From contig JAKNDB010000067.1 of assembly GCA_024305405.1 (NCBI GenBank), positions 186,001-250,000 on the forward strand: a stretch of 64,000 nt of DNA, in the 5' to 3' direction. The notes under the pieces were generated by a model. It searched no databases. It had not been told where the DNA came from and was given only the letters and a program-made list of their open reading frames with translations. Origin of the DNA: Dirofilaria immitis (lineage: Eukaryota > Nematoda > Chromadorea > Rhabditida > Onchocercidae). A program made the translations under genes and the position numbers. This document shows positions 1 to 13,371 of this stretch, in pieces. Within the stretch, counting starts at the first letter, position 1; every line of letters begins with the position of its first letter.

Positions 1-3000
1 GAATCCTCTTGTAACTAAGAAATCATTGTATCCATTTCCACAACTTCTTCACTGTCCATCTAATTATGCATAATAACGAAAGTGTTTATGCTATCCATTA
101 TATTCCACCTGGCTATTTGGCTGGATTTTTAACTTTTCCTTTGGATAAATTGATCACCATCATAGGTTAACTTCAATAACTAATTTCATTTTATCCTTAT
201 CCTAGAAATCATAATTAATTTCATTATGATCGAGAAATTTCATTCTTTCATCGTTTTCAATAGCGAATTTTTCAACGGAATTCATTATTGATGTTCGATA
301 TGATATTTCAATGTGATCAATTAAATTTCAATAAATTTATTGCTTCGATGTTTTGATTTTAATATCAACGATATGAATTCAAATTAATTTACAAAATTAA
401 GCTACAAATTAAAAGTAAAATGACAATAATCAATTTATCAATCACAAATTCAATAGAATGCATTAGTCGTTTAAAATAAAATGATTCTCGATTATACTAT
501 TCTTGCCTATTATCTATTCTGATTTTTCTTTTAGCACATTAATTGGACAAAGAACTTCTTCATCATTCAATTACAAATAATCATCTTAATGATAAAATTT
601 AAATGAAAAAAACCTTCAATTTAAATTATCAATGACAAAATTTGGAGTGGAAATACGCTCAATCTTTATGCTTAAAAATGATTAAACTTTATCACAATTG
701 AATCATTGATAATGATAATAAATGTATGTATGTAAATATGAGAAATGACTAAGTTTATTTTTCCTCACCTTAGAATATTCAGAGATTGATAAAAAAATTT
801 AAATCGATGTTTGAAAAAGATAGGCTAATTATAGGAAAATCATTCTATTCAATTGATTTCCTTGTATTTCAGCAATTTCTCATATTATTTTTTTACTTCA
901 TCAGACGTTTATCAAATCTCCTGACAGCATTTTTATGGTACTAATAAAAGGATTGTTTCACTGATAGATACACATATACTTCTGAATATGAACAAAGATG
1001 GTTGGAGAATTATTTATTTCATCAAAGTAGCAAAAGAGTATATCAAATGAAACAGGAAACATGGATTATTCACTCGACTTTAACAAACTTGTGATTCGTC
1101 TATGAATGCTTTTATTGTTATGATATTATTACAAATGTATGTTTGATTGATGATAATTTGAATTTGAAAAACTTCCATTTTTATTTTTCGGTTTTTTTTG
1201 TAACTTTCATATAAGATTTTCTTTGATGATTATTTTTTCTTATCAATTAATTTCATGTTTTCGCTGTTATACCTAATAAAAGAAAGAAGAACATGACGAA
1301 ATTTTATTTCTTTATAAACTTAAATATTATCTTAGTATTCATGTATTAGCTCTTAGTTAATTGATAAGAAAGAAATAATCAACAAAAAAAGAACATAATT
1401 ATATCATTTTTTTCCCTCTTAGTTATATCATTTTTATTTTCTTGTTTTTTTTTTTTTTTTTTTATTGCGCGTTTACAATATTATTTCTTTTTCATTACAT
1501 TTCTCTCATTTATTATATTTATTTTTGTTTCTACATATATCAGATATATCTTCTCACAATATATATATATATATGTATGTATACTGGAACATTTTTCAAA
1601 TGGTATAAGAAAATAAAAAATTAGTTGATATGAGAGGTAAATCTCGAAAGATTTTTTTTTAAATAAAATTCGATTTAGAATTAGAATTAGGAATTTTGTT
1701 TAACTGTTTTCTATAGTATAGAAATATTTTATCATCTAATATCATCATGCGACTTGTTAGTTAAGATGATAGAAATTTATACATTATTTGGAATGTCTTA
1801 ATGATCATGATTTATAGAAGTGTCCCAGCAATGATGTATCTGAAATTTTGTTCTTTTTCATTCTTTTCTTCTGATAACTAAATTCTTTGTGTCTTATAAA
1901 TCATCACTCACTACAAAAGACTAAGGACCATCGAGTATATTTTATTCGGTTAATGATCAATTTAACGATCAATCAATCAGTTCATTCGACAACTACTATT
2001 CTGTAATTCAATTCAACACTTCTATACCAAACCCATCTCTATTACAACTAAGCGTGATATTACCTAATATTATTGTATCTTATAATGTTTGAAAACAAAT
2101 TAAATCTTCATCAAATAAAACCTTTTTCATCAAAATTTTATCACAAAAAATTTTCCCGACAATAATAGTAAATTTGGGTTTAGAATCATCGGAAGAGTGT
2201 GATAAAAAAATTTTAGCGATCTGTGAAGAAGAATATTTTAGATAAAAATTTTTGAGTTTGAAAACATTGAAAACTTGTTGTTGCATAAATTTTGAATATG
2301 TTTTGCTATGAAATTGATTAGAATTCTTTATGAACTATTCGAAATGTTTACAAATTTTTTAATTATAACAATTATATAAAATTATCACCAAAAAAACTTT
2401 CTATATTGTCACTTTATCACTATTGTTGTTTCTTTGATACAATTTTTTTTTCGAATTACATTTTTACGGACGTTTTCTGGTTTGAAGATAATTTTTTATC
2501 AGATTGAAATTTATTTTTATATATACATTTAGAATGATTACTTTTTGGAAACTTTATGGTGGCTTTTTGATTAGTAATAACAAATGTTTTGAAGTAAACA
2601 AGAAGATGAATATTCTTTGATCTTCATGATCTTTTAATTGCCATACGATCTGGATTTTTTATACTAAAGCTAATGATTAATTTATTTTTGTAAATGGAAG
2701 ATAATCATCTTTACGTTAATTTGATTTCTCTCTGAGACTAAAAAAAATTTTTCTGATTCTTATTATTACAGGTAATGGTTATTTTATTCTTAGTTTTTTT
2801 TTAAATTATTTTTAATTATCATTAATTTTGCTTATCAATAATTTTCCAATAATTTCCGGAATGAACTGATCAATAATGTCTAGCTGTGCATATGTTATTT
2901 GACTATATTTTCTATTAATAATTCATTCACTATTAATAATATAAAAATATTAGTATAAAATATCAATATGAACAATGAAATTATTGAAAGAATTAATCGA

Positions 3001-3111
3001 AATTTTCATCGAAATATTACTTTTTTTTTTTACAGGCATTATTGATTCATATTATTCAACATTAATTTCATATTTAATTTATATATTCTATTGGAAAAAA
3101 ACGAGAAATAT
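1..3111. other. AT-rich region without a confident gene
   Basis: Homopolymers, a T run near 1446-1463 and a (TA)n tract near 1560-1575. No long open frame and no recognisable protein motif on either strand. The last few hundred bases are presumably the msrA promoter and 5' UTR. Confidence 0.6.
3021..3035 (+). promoter_or_regulatory. Likely trans-splice or 5' UTR acceptor of msrA
   Basis: A run of T followed by TACAG ends 76 bases before the ATG at 3112. In nematodes such a strong acceptor with no upstream exon is the usual place for spliced-leader addition. No transcript evidence is available. Confidence 0.45.
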
Positions 3112-5413
3112 ATGGCTAACTTGCAAAAAGCATATCTTGGAATGCAATGTTTTTGGGGTGCTGAATCAACATTCGCAAAATTGAATGGTGTATTAGCAAC
3201 ACGTGTCGGTTATGCTGGTGGTACTACAACATCACCTAATTATTATAATATTGGTGATCATACAGGTATGCTTGATTTCAACTTTTAAAATTTTCATATA
3301 TTTTGATCTTTGTGTATTCAACATAATATGCATTCAACAAAATATAAAATTCCTTCATATTCATTATTCCATTAGCTTATCTCTTATCGAATTCGGTTTA
3401 ATAATGTTCGAAAAGCGTATTTTTATCTGCTTCAGTTTATCTAATTCCATAACAGAAATTTTTTTCCTATTATTCAGATATTTTTTAATTGCCTGAAGAA
3501 CTCAGGAAAAATTCTCAACAATTGCTGAGCATCTATTTTATAATCCTTAAAATCTATTCCTGGACCTTTTGCCATCTATGTAATTTACTTGAATTTAATT
3601 TTCTTTTTTCAATCGAATTGATATTTTTTATCAAATATCAAATTGGGAAATTACTTTATCAATTTTCAAATCTGTATAGGTTTTAAGCTGGCATAGTCAA
3701 GTTTCCAAATCTATTACTTATTGTGAAAATATTCTATCATAATATTTTCTGCAATTGTGAACATCCCAAACATTGCAGAAGTAACAGAAATTCAATTCGA
3801 CGAAAAAATTATAAGCTATGATGAAATTCTGAATTGTTTTTGGGATAATCATAACCCAATTAAGGAATACAAAAAGCAGTACAAATCTGCAATTCTTTAC
3901 GTAGATGATCAACAAAAAGAAACTGCTAAAAATAGTTTAAAAAAATACAGGTATTAAATTTCGTTCAGACCTTCCCGGTAAGAAATTAATTCATTAGCAA
4001 TAATTTTTCTTCCATGCAGATAATCTCACACATGGATAACTTTAGTGATTTTGTTCTGTTTTTTTTTTTTTTTTTTTTAATAATTTTATTTGCATATTCG
4101 AATATTGTGATGTAACACTAGGGAGAAAAGTTTAAAGAGAATGGAAGTTTTTGAAATCAAATTTGGTATAAGTTAGGTCATCAGCGATAACTGAATTATT
4201 TACATAACCCAGTATCTCTCCACCATATACATTTTGAGTTGTTGAGAAGTTTCCTATATACCCATAATAAGTAGAAAAAGTAGTAGTACCTGTTTGAGAG
4301 TTTTTTCCAGGAGAAATATGGCGACAGAAAGTTAGATACATATGTTCAAAAACTAATTCACTTTTATCAGGCAGAAGATTATCACCAGAAATATTGGTTA
4401 CGCTGTCAAACTGCAATTTTTAAAAGGTTGGTATTTTTTTCATTAAAAATTCTTTTCGTTCAGTGAAATTTTGTTTAATTTTTTATAAATTTGAATCCTT
4501 CCATTTAAATGAATTATTATGATCCCATTAATGAGATTATCGAATAAAGTATTTTATTCTATTCTATTTTACGATAGAATGAAATGCTTCTGTCCATTTT
4601 CAACAAAGTGTTTCGTACATAGCAATCAAAAAATATTTTTCGATCGCAAATGAATTACAATAAACATATTCCTTCCATTAGATCTGGTCTAGGAATTAAA
4701 TCGAAGATGCAAAATTAATAAAGGCTATGTTGGTTAGAGACATATTTCTGAAATTAAAATAGGTCAGAAAAAAATATATTGCTATATATTGATTGATCGG
4801 CTAAAATCAAACGAATCGTGATACTAATAAGATAACCAAAAATAAATGCTATAAATATTGATGATTCTGGTGTAAGTAGTAGACTTATTCAGAGATTCGA
4901 AATAAGTTTTTATTATCTTAAAATTTCTGTTTGTTGTCAGAAATATAAAAATTTACTCATTTATGCTTTCTTTCTTAACTGCGAGATTATTTTTTTGAAT
5001 GGATAGTGACGGGATGATTACTTACCATAAATTACATTTTCTTTCAGCGTTTATACTTATTCAAGTTTTTCTTCAGAAAATGATTAAAATAATTAGAAGC
5101 AGATTGAGATACAAATGCATGCCGTATATAAAGTATCAAAGCCACCCATTAATTCGACTATTACTTTTGATTTTGGAAATATTTGTTTTTATTTTTCACC
5201 TTATAATCGAAAATTCTGTTACAGTTGAATCTGAATAATGAACAAGTGGTGAATTCATTGTTGGCTACAAAAGTGAATGCATTTTTGGCAGGATATAAAA
5301 ATTTCGACGTTCTTAAACAGCTTGCTGATCAATATGGATTGGACGATGATGTTGTCAAATTGATTGAAGGTATTGCCATAACAGGCGGTGATACAAGTGC
5401 ATGTCATGTTTAA
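3112..5413 (+). CDS. msra-1: Peptide methionine-S-sulfoxide reductase A
   Basis: Reduces the S epimer of methionine sulfoxide in proteins, with thioredoxin as usual electron donor; a cytosolic antioxidant repair enzyme. Exons read: 3112-3265, 3779-3950, 4311-4430, 5225-5413, about 211 aa. The start MANLQKAYLGMQCFWGAE carries the family active-site Cys in CFWG (Cys13). Exon 1 ends at NIGDHT and joins VTEIQFD; exon 3 carries the family signature AEDYHQKYW. The last exon adds about 60 aa ending SACHV, a C-terminal extension I recall from the C. elegans protein; its Cys may act as a resolving thiol (inference). The junction 3950/4311 is one base out of phase: the exon ends TACAG before GT, and one more G there restores frame (YREKYGDRK). 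An alternative acceptor at 4300 would also keep frame but adds odd residues. It converges on the tyrosinase gene downstream. Confidence 0.92.
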
Positions 5414-5576
5414 TATATAATTGTTGTTTATGAAGTTACCGCGAGAAAATTTATTATCGTACGTAAAAGAAATTGCTAATAAAGCGTTTTTTTTGGCATG
5501 TTTCCCTCGAATGTTTATTATTCTAAAACAACACTTCGCTGTTATTAATTTTAAAATCATTTGTTCATTTTAATCA

Positions 5577-5582
5577 AATAAA
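5577..5582 (+). promoter_or_regulatory. Polyadenylation signal AATAAA of msrA
   Basis: Perfect AATAAA about 165 bases after the msrA stop codon at 5411-5413; the first good match downstream. Confidence 0.5.
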
Positions 5583-7543
5583 TTCTTTAAAAATATACCG
5601 GCCATTGAGTTTAATGATAACATTAGGAAATTCGGCAACTTCGGTAATTAGTCGGTTGACATCAAATGACATTAATATGAAACAAACAGGTTGCACATAT
5701 TATTATCAGCAAAGTCTTATCAAACTAATATTAATAATATTATTAATGTTATTCTATTAGAAAATTTCTAAACATCATGAAAGTCTATTAATGTAGTTTT
5801 TTTAATTCATTAAAAAGTAAGCAAAAAAATCTAAAGAAAATTTGCATCCCTTCGAGAAATAAGAAGAGACAAAACATAAATCGCTTTTTTTAGTTTAATT
5901 ATAGATTTTATTATTAGTTTCATTTTTGTTACTTCTTTAATTTATTTGATTTATTTTGTCTTTCATTTTATATATTTGACTTTAATTTGATACTTTTTGC
6001 TTAATTAGAGATGTTTTATTAGAAAGAAATTTGCATAATTATATTTATATACATTATATCATTTATCATTTACAAATCTACAAATTGTATAGAAACTTTT
6101 AAATTATTATCTATCCTTTTCCAATGGTTTTATTTTGGATGCGTTGATCTGATGAGAAATAATATCTGAAGATATAGGTGAGAAATTGAAAATAAAATAA
6201 ATTTCTCGGCAATTTCACTTTCTCTTTCGTTATTTATCAGTTTATGCATTGGGAAAATTATGAAATATATATTGCATTCAGTCATATGTTTACCTTCAAA
6301 CATTTGCATATCATTATCGATAAAACGGAAGTGAAGAAAATACAAATTAGAATGAATAATATTGTTGGGAGAAATAATTAAACAGGTTGGTAATATTTAA
6401 ATTTTTTTTTTAATTGATTTTTCGAACCTTCATAAATCACTCATATGCGATATTTAAATTTATCTTTAATGATAACCTATTAACTTGAGCAGAGAAAAAT
6501 TTTAACAACTAAAAACATTGTATTAAAAAGAATGATCGAACTGAAAGATAAAATTTTCAAGTCGAAAATGACCTTGTAAGGTCAATAATGTTTATTCTTT
6601 AACAGTGATTACATACAGTGACTATAAGTTCAATAGTCCTTTGATTATCATTTGGTAATTTGTAAATTTTGATTGCAAAATGATCATTAGATAACTTGAT
6701 AGTCGATAATAATTTGATTAACGACATGATAAAATTTAAAAGAAAATTAGCAAATTGAAACTTTCACATTTCGGAAATAATATTTATTATTAATAATTTT
6801 ATAAAAAAAAATATATTCAAAACTATATGCCAACTTAAGTGATTGCTTTTTATTAAAAAATTAAATTGTAAGAATTAAATTTTCTTCTGTCACTTTTTCC
6901 CTATGATATATTTACTGTGTTGTTATTTTTCCTTTTTTTTCAATCAAACTAAAAAAATTATTGAAATAAACGGATGATTTGGAAGAATTTTTTAAACTTT
7001 AAAATTTTTAAACTAAATTTTGTTTCTGAAACTATGGGAAAAACGATAAAACATTTGAAGTAGAAAGTGATAAATGAGTGATAAATGAATAATATATTTA
7101 TTTTTAATGTTAATTATTTTAATATCATTTATATGCATGCATCATTTATTTGCTTATATCAAAATCTTTTGATATAAATAACTTATCATTAATAGATAGA
7201 TACTTCAATACTAATTAACATTTAATAAAAGTAATTTAGTCACAAACAGATGGAATAATTAGCTATGAATTAAAAAAAAAAATATCAGGTCTCATTAGCA
7301 ACTTTCTCCTAAAATGTCAATTAGAATGTTATTGTAAAATTTTTTTATTAAAATTTGATTTTGATGGTTGGCTCTATTCATAATTATTCTTAATCACATG
7401 ATTATTCAGAATTTAAAAACTCTCGAAATGTTAAGTTAGCAGGCTGGAAGTCTTTAAATAATTAAGCATTTTTGTTCCGTGATCTAAGCTAATCATATGA
7501 ATTTTTATCATTAAATTTATCTTAAATAAAATGAAACATACAT

Positions 7544-7549
7544 TTTATT
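7544..7549 (-). promoter_or_regulatory. Polyadenylation signal of the tyrosinase gene
   Basis: TTTATT on the plus strand is AATAAA on the minus strand, starting about 14 bases after the stop codon. The implied 3' UTR is very short, which is common in nematodes. Confidence 0.55.
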
Positions 7550-7562
7550 GATAATAATAAGT

Positions 7563-10500
7563 CTACAATAAGTCATAATAATAATCATCAGCAATAACAA
7601 AAGTTGGCTCATGATGAAAAGCTAAATCAGAATTAATACGACATCTTTGACGTAATTCCCATTGATCAAAACATGAATGACACGATCGTCGACAATTCTC
7701 CAACATCCAAGCATTTGTATCACATTCACCTCGTGATGCCCAAGTTTTACAACTACGATGATAATCATTACATGCTGAAAGTAGCATAATATTCATTCAT
7801 CATCAAATCATTAAATTTTGGAAGATATGATACGGTGATATCGGAAGAAGGAATTTGTTATTCCTCCTTACTCTTAATAGTAATTGAAAGATATTGAATT
7901 GTTTGAAATAATTCGGTTGAATTTCAGGAAATGGCGCTTCTTAAAATTTTCACAATTTGGCCAATAAATTCAAAGAATATCATTGTCGTAATATAGGTAT
8001 TAATCAATAAGGTTTTTTTAACATTTGATAAAAGAATAAAAACAAAGTTCTGATTTTCCTAATTAACTTTTTTAGCCATTACATTAAACTTTATTTATTA
8101 ATCTAATTTCAAATTAAACTTAATTATATTAAAGATTGAATAGGAAGAATTCTTCATTATAGTTCATAGTTCATCGATCCAAAAATGCAAATGAAAAAAG
8201 TTAATAAAGCTATTTGCAAATATTGTAAATACGTATGTAATTTTTAACATAAATACTGTAAAACTTACTCCCATAATCATAGTCGTCTGGAATGCATAGG
8301 CCACAACTCACTTTACAATTACATGCCAGCCAGGTAGCATTTCGAGAGCATTGTCCTTGTAATCCCCATAGTGGACAGCAAACGTTCTCATTGTAACATC
8401 CAGGTGAATTACAATGTAAAGCATTTATCTTCTCAGGTCGTGGTCGACGTGTTGTTATCGTTACTAAAGATAAGTATCATTGTAAGTTTTCTTTTTTCCA
8501 AATTTAAATTTTTCTTCTAATCGATGCAAAATTTTATTGATGATTTTCAGATAAATTTCAAACTGTTCAGAAGAATTTGTAAACAAAAAAAAAAAAGAAA
8601 GACTTTTAGGTTTCTTATATTTAATTACCATCACGACGTCCACCACCACAAATTTCTGCTCTTGTTCGACTACAATGACGACAACTTTGTCGACAATTCT
8701 CTTTCATCCATTTTGCATTTCTCGTACATTCACCACTTCTTGCCCATAAATCACAATTCTCATGATGATCCGAACATTCTTTAATTTAAATCTAATTAGC
8801 CTTTTTTCAAATGTACTTCTATAAATAAATTGAATAATAATTTATGCCATAGTAATAATAATAATAATAATAACAATAATAATAATAATATTGTTATTAT
8901 TATTATTAAAAGAAATATATGTAAAATATTTTATTATTTTAATTTTTTTGATTAAAAATCGAATTAAATAAATCTTAATGCTTTTATATCAATATTAATT
9001 GACTTAAATCATAAATATGGTCGAATAGAACTGCGTAATTTAAGCAATTTTAATTAGGATGATATGATAAGCATTTAGACTACTATTATGATATATTTTA
9101 TTTAATTCAATATAATCTGATATCATATCAAGAAGATATGAACTCATATGTCATATGTACATTGACAAAAATGATAATTTACTTTAGAAAGTTGAAATTT
9201 AGTCAAATTTTTGGTAAAATTACGGTAAAAAATACAATAAAAAAACCAACCAATATTAGGATTGAAATTAGGCTTACAAACTCGACATGAAACTTTGCAC
9301 CATTCTTGCATATAACCTTCGTTCCGATCACATTCACCGTGTTGTGCCCAAAATTGACAACATTCGTTTTCATTATAGCAATCTGCAAGTATCGATACAA
9401 CCGGTGGCCGTCTCGTTGATATTGTGATGGGAAATGATGTAGTCGATGGAATCTGAAGTCATACATTGTTTCTAAATAAATATTTATCATTTATGTAATA
9501 ATTATAAGGATTGCTATGAAAAGTTTTGAAATAAATTCAATAAATAAAGAGTTAACTAAATGTAAGAGTTAACTCATTCGTAATGTAGAATATTTAAATA
9601 TTAAACTTTTGAAATAAGTTACAAATTTTACATACTGAAGTTGAAGAAGTGGCAACACATCGTCCTCCACTACATATTCCATTATGACATACTTGTTCAC
9701 CATACACAAATCCCGAGCAACGTCCACCAATTCGAGCCTGTGACACGCAATGAGGTTGTCCGTGGGATCGATCACAAAACAAATATCTAATCATAAAGAG
9801 CTTAGAAATGTTTTCTTGGATAAACAACAGTTGAAATTAACCCCTATATATCATGTATCATATCATATTTCAGGCTCAGAAATTATCACGGATATGGAGA
9901 TATAATAAAGTTGAACTCATCCCTGTGCTTTTAAAGAAGCATATGAGCTTTATTATAATGATAATGTTTGCACTATCAATAGTGATAATCTTAATTAGAA
10001 CAAACTTTGCAATTTCTCGATATCGAAATAGGATCTTTTATATTTCTAACAAATATTTACTTCGATCCACAATTTGATCCACTTCGACAAGTTGGTCGTG
10101 GTGCGAATTCATACAGATTATCAGTATAAGCATTGCTCAAACCATCAATGTTTCGTAATGGTTGGAAAGGCCTCATTAAAGTAGAACCAAAATGTAGCGC
10201 ACTACTGCATGCCTGATTATCAGGTGAATAATCATTTTCACGTTGATATCGTGTCTGAAATAATCTTATCATGATAATTTTTTTATATCATCCGACAAAA
10301 TTAAATCAAGTGCTGCCGAAGGTTGAAGATTGAATTCCATCCTAAAATTTATTTTTTCTTTTCTTATTAGAATTCAAAATTAATATAATTTGTACCTGTT
10401 TTTGTTGTCTGTACATCTCCCATATATAATCGACAAATGAATGATGTAGATAGAATACCGGATCATTTCCGGATGTATACGGATCATACATATCACCACC

Positions 10501-13371
10501 TACGAAGATATGAACATTACCATGTGTATATTCCAAGGCATTGTAATTGGCACGATATTGACAACCCTTGAACAAAATAAATATCTGTTTCTAATTTCTT
10601 TTATCAATAAATTTTCAGGTATCATTCATTCATTGCATGGATCATTGAAATATCATTTATGATAAGATATTATTGGCTATACACAACTGGAAAGATAAGC
10701 ACTGAAGTAGTTAACAATATGTAATAGCCATCAAAAATATCACGATGATAGTCTTTTCAAATTAACAATATATTTTAAAAATTATAAAATAATTTTATCA
10801 AATATGCTTTCAGAAATATTACCTGTCTAGGAGCGGTAAATGCGAGAACATTTTCCATTCGATTTTGTCGAAGAAACCAATTTAGATCTGATTCTTTGAA
10901 CGGTGATCCTTGCCTTCCAACTTCACGCCTTATGTGTGGATGTTTCTGTTATTTCATTTATATTTCAAATTTAGAATTTTAATCAACATCATTTATCACT
11001 AACTATTGTCGAATTATCGTACACATCTCAGTATTATATTATTTATCGATCATTCTCGATCGATATTTGTATATATATGCCTATATATATGTTTCATTTT
11101 AGTGAATAAAATGAATGGAACCTCAAATGTATCGAAATTAGCAAAATCTCCTCCGGTTACTGCTCCTCCTGCATCAGTTGTGCCCATTAATTCAATTGTC
11201 CACATCACTGAATCTTCCGGATTCGGCAATCCACTATCCAAAACTGAATCCCAATATGGGATGGAAACAGAAGGATCAATTTGTCGAAGAGCGATCTCAA
11301 ATCTTTTGAAAAAGTTTTTTTTTGAAAAAGAAACACCTAACCCATTCAATAATACTTTTTTCCAATTGAAAAATAATTCGAAAAAAAAAATTGAACCAAA
11401 TGTGATTAAGTATCGATTAAGTATTATAAGATTAAAATAAAGTAAACAAAATGAAGAATACCTTTTAATAAATTCTCGATGCCACGGAAGGAAAGCAGGT
11501 CCAGAATGCGCACCTCCGCTAACTGCTGAACGACCATGAATCAACGCCAATTTATCATATTCACCAGAACGTTTAAGTTCTATTAAAGCATTATGAAATC
11601 TTCTCCTTTCCTGATCTGTCAACATACGATATTCTTTTCTGATAGCTTTTGTTAATCGTGAACCATCTGGTAAATAACATATTCTACCTGCTTGTATCCG
11701 ACCTGTCATTATTATTATTATCATTAATGATTAATGATAAAGTAATACTTTGTCATTTTTAATTAGGTTGGTAAATTAATAGTAATAATTTCATTCAGAT
11801 AATTGTATAAACAATTTTATTTTCATAACCGACCATGATACTTTTTAAATTATTATTATTATTATTATTATTATTATTTACGCCATGATTTTCAACCAAT
11901 GAATAAAGATTAGCAAACAAATATGAAAGGTATGAAACTTTGTAATTTAATTAAAATTTACAGTAAACATTTTTACTGTAAATTTACAGTTTAAGTAAAC
12001 ATATATACATATATACATATATATGCTAGAGATAAGTTACGAATATACAATAAAACGATTTTCAAATCATTATGTTATTAAAGAAGTCGAGAGTGAAACA
12101 AATTCGGGAATAAAATAAACCGAAAACATAAAAGACGGAATGTAAGTTTTATGACAATGTATATCAAGTATTAATCAGTCAAGTTTTTTTGATATTTTTT
12201 TGTTTGAAAAACGAACTCGTAATTTATCATCGAATTGATAAAAGTTTGAAGTGCTTCTTAAATTATTTATCATATGATAAACTTTTCTTAAAATAATTTA
12301 AAATTTAAGAAAGTATAGCATTCAATGTATTCTTGTGAAGGCAAATATTTCCTTTCAAAAATTCTTGCCATTTATTTAATTAGAAATTTTGGCTTCTTTT
12401 AAAAGGCAATTAGTTTGTAAGAGTTTTTTTTTTGGGTTAAATATTTTTGTTTTCTTTTGTTTAACTTTTATTTGATTTTTTTTTCGTTTAATTTTTTTAT
12501 TGCTATTTCAATTTGTGCTCATTTCTATTAAATTTTAAAATTAAATTTAAATTTCGATTAAAAGAATTTTTGAATTAAAAATTTCTGTAGGATTTTGCAA
12601 TTTGATGAAAATTTTTGAATGAAATATTTATTGGAATTTTATCATTTGAGATTATATTAGTAAGAAAAGGAATAACTGAGAAATTTTTAAATTTTACGTT
12701 AAAAATTAGCTAAAAATTCAATATCAGAAATCAATAATAATTTTTGGCATTTAATATCTATGCCTTTATTGGCATATAAGCAAAGATAATATGATAATTT
12801 TGTTTTTATAATATAGAAATCAGTTAATTCACTTTATGGATTCTGAATGATTGAGAAATGCTGAAATTATAATCAAAGAAATTCAAATGTCAAAGAATCA
12901 CTTACCTCTTAAATATGTACATAAACATTCGAGATCCAAGCATTGATAAGGAGTGGAAGTAATAGGAGCAAGTTGTGCAGCGATCATACGATTTCGTCCT
13001 GGGATAGCAGGTGGCAAAACCGCAACTGACCCTACCGGTGGTTTAGCCTATAGTTGAGAGATTGCGTAAAGTTCAATTTTAAAATATGAAATTGAACTTT
13101 ACGAAATATTCAATTTACAGGAAATTCAAATCCTTTTTTTCTTCATAAATTTTAATACTCTGTAGAAAATTGAAGTTTTCTAAAATTTTCACTTTTTTGT
13201 CGTTTAAAAATAACCTACCCGAGCTTGTCTATCCCATTCATGTAATTGATTACAGATTATTCGTGCAGATGCTGATGGTGCATCATCACATGGATTTGGA
13301 AATTCTTGAGCTAAATCTGCTAGGATACTATAGAATATAGTAGAATATAATATGAATAATAAGAGAAGCAT
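7563..13371 (-). CDS. Secreted tyrosinase with four ShKT domains
   Basis: Type 3 copper oxidase (monophenol/diphenol oxidation), of the nematode tyr family; in worms such enzymes are linked to cuticle or eggshell cross-linking. Exons (5' to 3'): 13371-13219, 13047-12906, 11702-11462, 11302-11122, 10945-10823, 10566-10396, 10254-10061, 9786-9636, 9452-9251, 8778-8629, 8463-8269, 7774-7563; every junction keeps phase, giving about 704 aa. Exon 1 starts with a signal peptide ([15 protein letters not shown]). CuA: RRRFHNAL, then [14 protein letters not shown]. Cu[14 protein letters not shown], then [16 protein letters not shown]. After the catalytic part comes a cysteine-rich segment with repeated CxxGxC-like spacing (exon 8), then four ShKT six-cysteine domains, in exon 9 ([13 protein letters not shown]), exon 10, exon 11 and exon 12 (ending SCHSCFD). 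The protein ends with an acidic, tyrosine-rich tail (DDYYYDLL). Which tyr paralogue it matches is not decided. Confidence 0.95.
8862..8905. repeat. Perfect AT-rich inverted repeat (hairpin) in a tyrosinase intron
   Basis: Left arm 8862-8877 (TAATAATAATAACAAT), 12-base AAT spacer, right arm 8890-8905 (ATTGTTATTATTATTA) is its exact reverse complement. It lies in the intron between exons 9 and 10, inside a wider AAT/TTA microsatellite. Confidence 0.8.
11849..11879. repeat. (TTA)n microsatellite
   Basis: About ten TTA units in the second tyrosinase intron; simple sequence. Confidence 0.8.

Larger units (their letters stand above)
5414..7562. other. Intergenic DNA between two convergent genes
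   Basis: Holds the 3' flank of msrA and, on the minus strand, that of the tyrosinase gene. AT-rich, only short chance open frames; no RNA gene or repeat family recognised. Confidence 0.6.

Noticed and set aside
15..170. Short plus-strand open frame at the left edge (YAIHYIPPGYLAGFLTFPL)
   Set aside because: Could be the last exon of a gene to the left, but it has no clear acceptor and no family match.
4132..4416. Minus-strand 94-aa open frame over the msrA region
   Set aside because: It is the antisense shadow of msrA exon 3; the plus strand carries the MsrA signature AEDYHQKYW there.
10270..10345. Extra tyrosinase exon (minus strand, [18 protein letters not shown])
   Set aside because: It reads well but does not fit the phase of the flanking exons, which join directly in frame (KQ to TRYQREN).
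11006..11440. Plus-strand 144-aa open frame
   Set aside because: Antisense to the tyrosinase CuA-side exon 11302-11122 and its intron.
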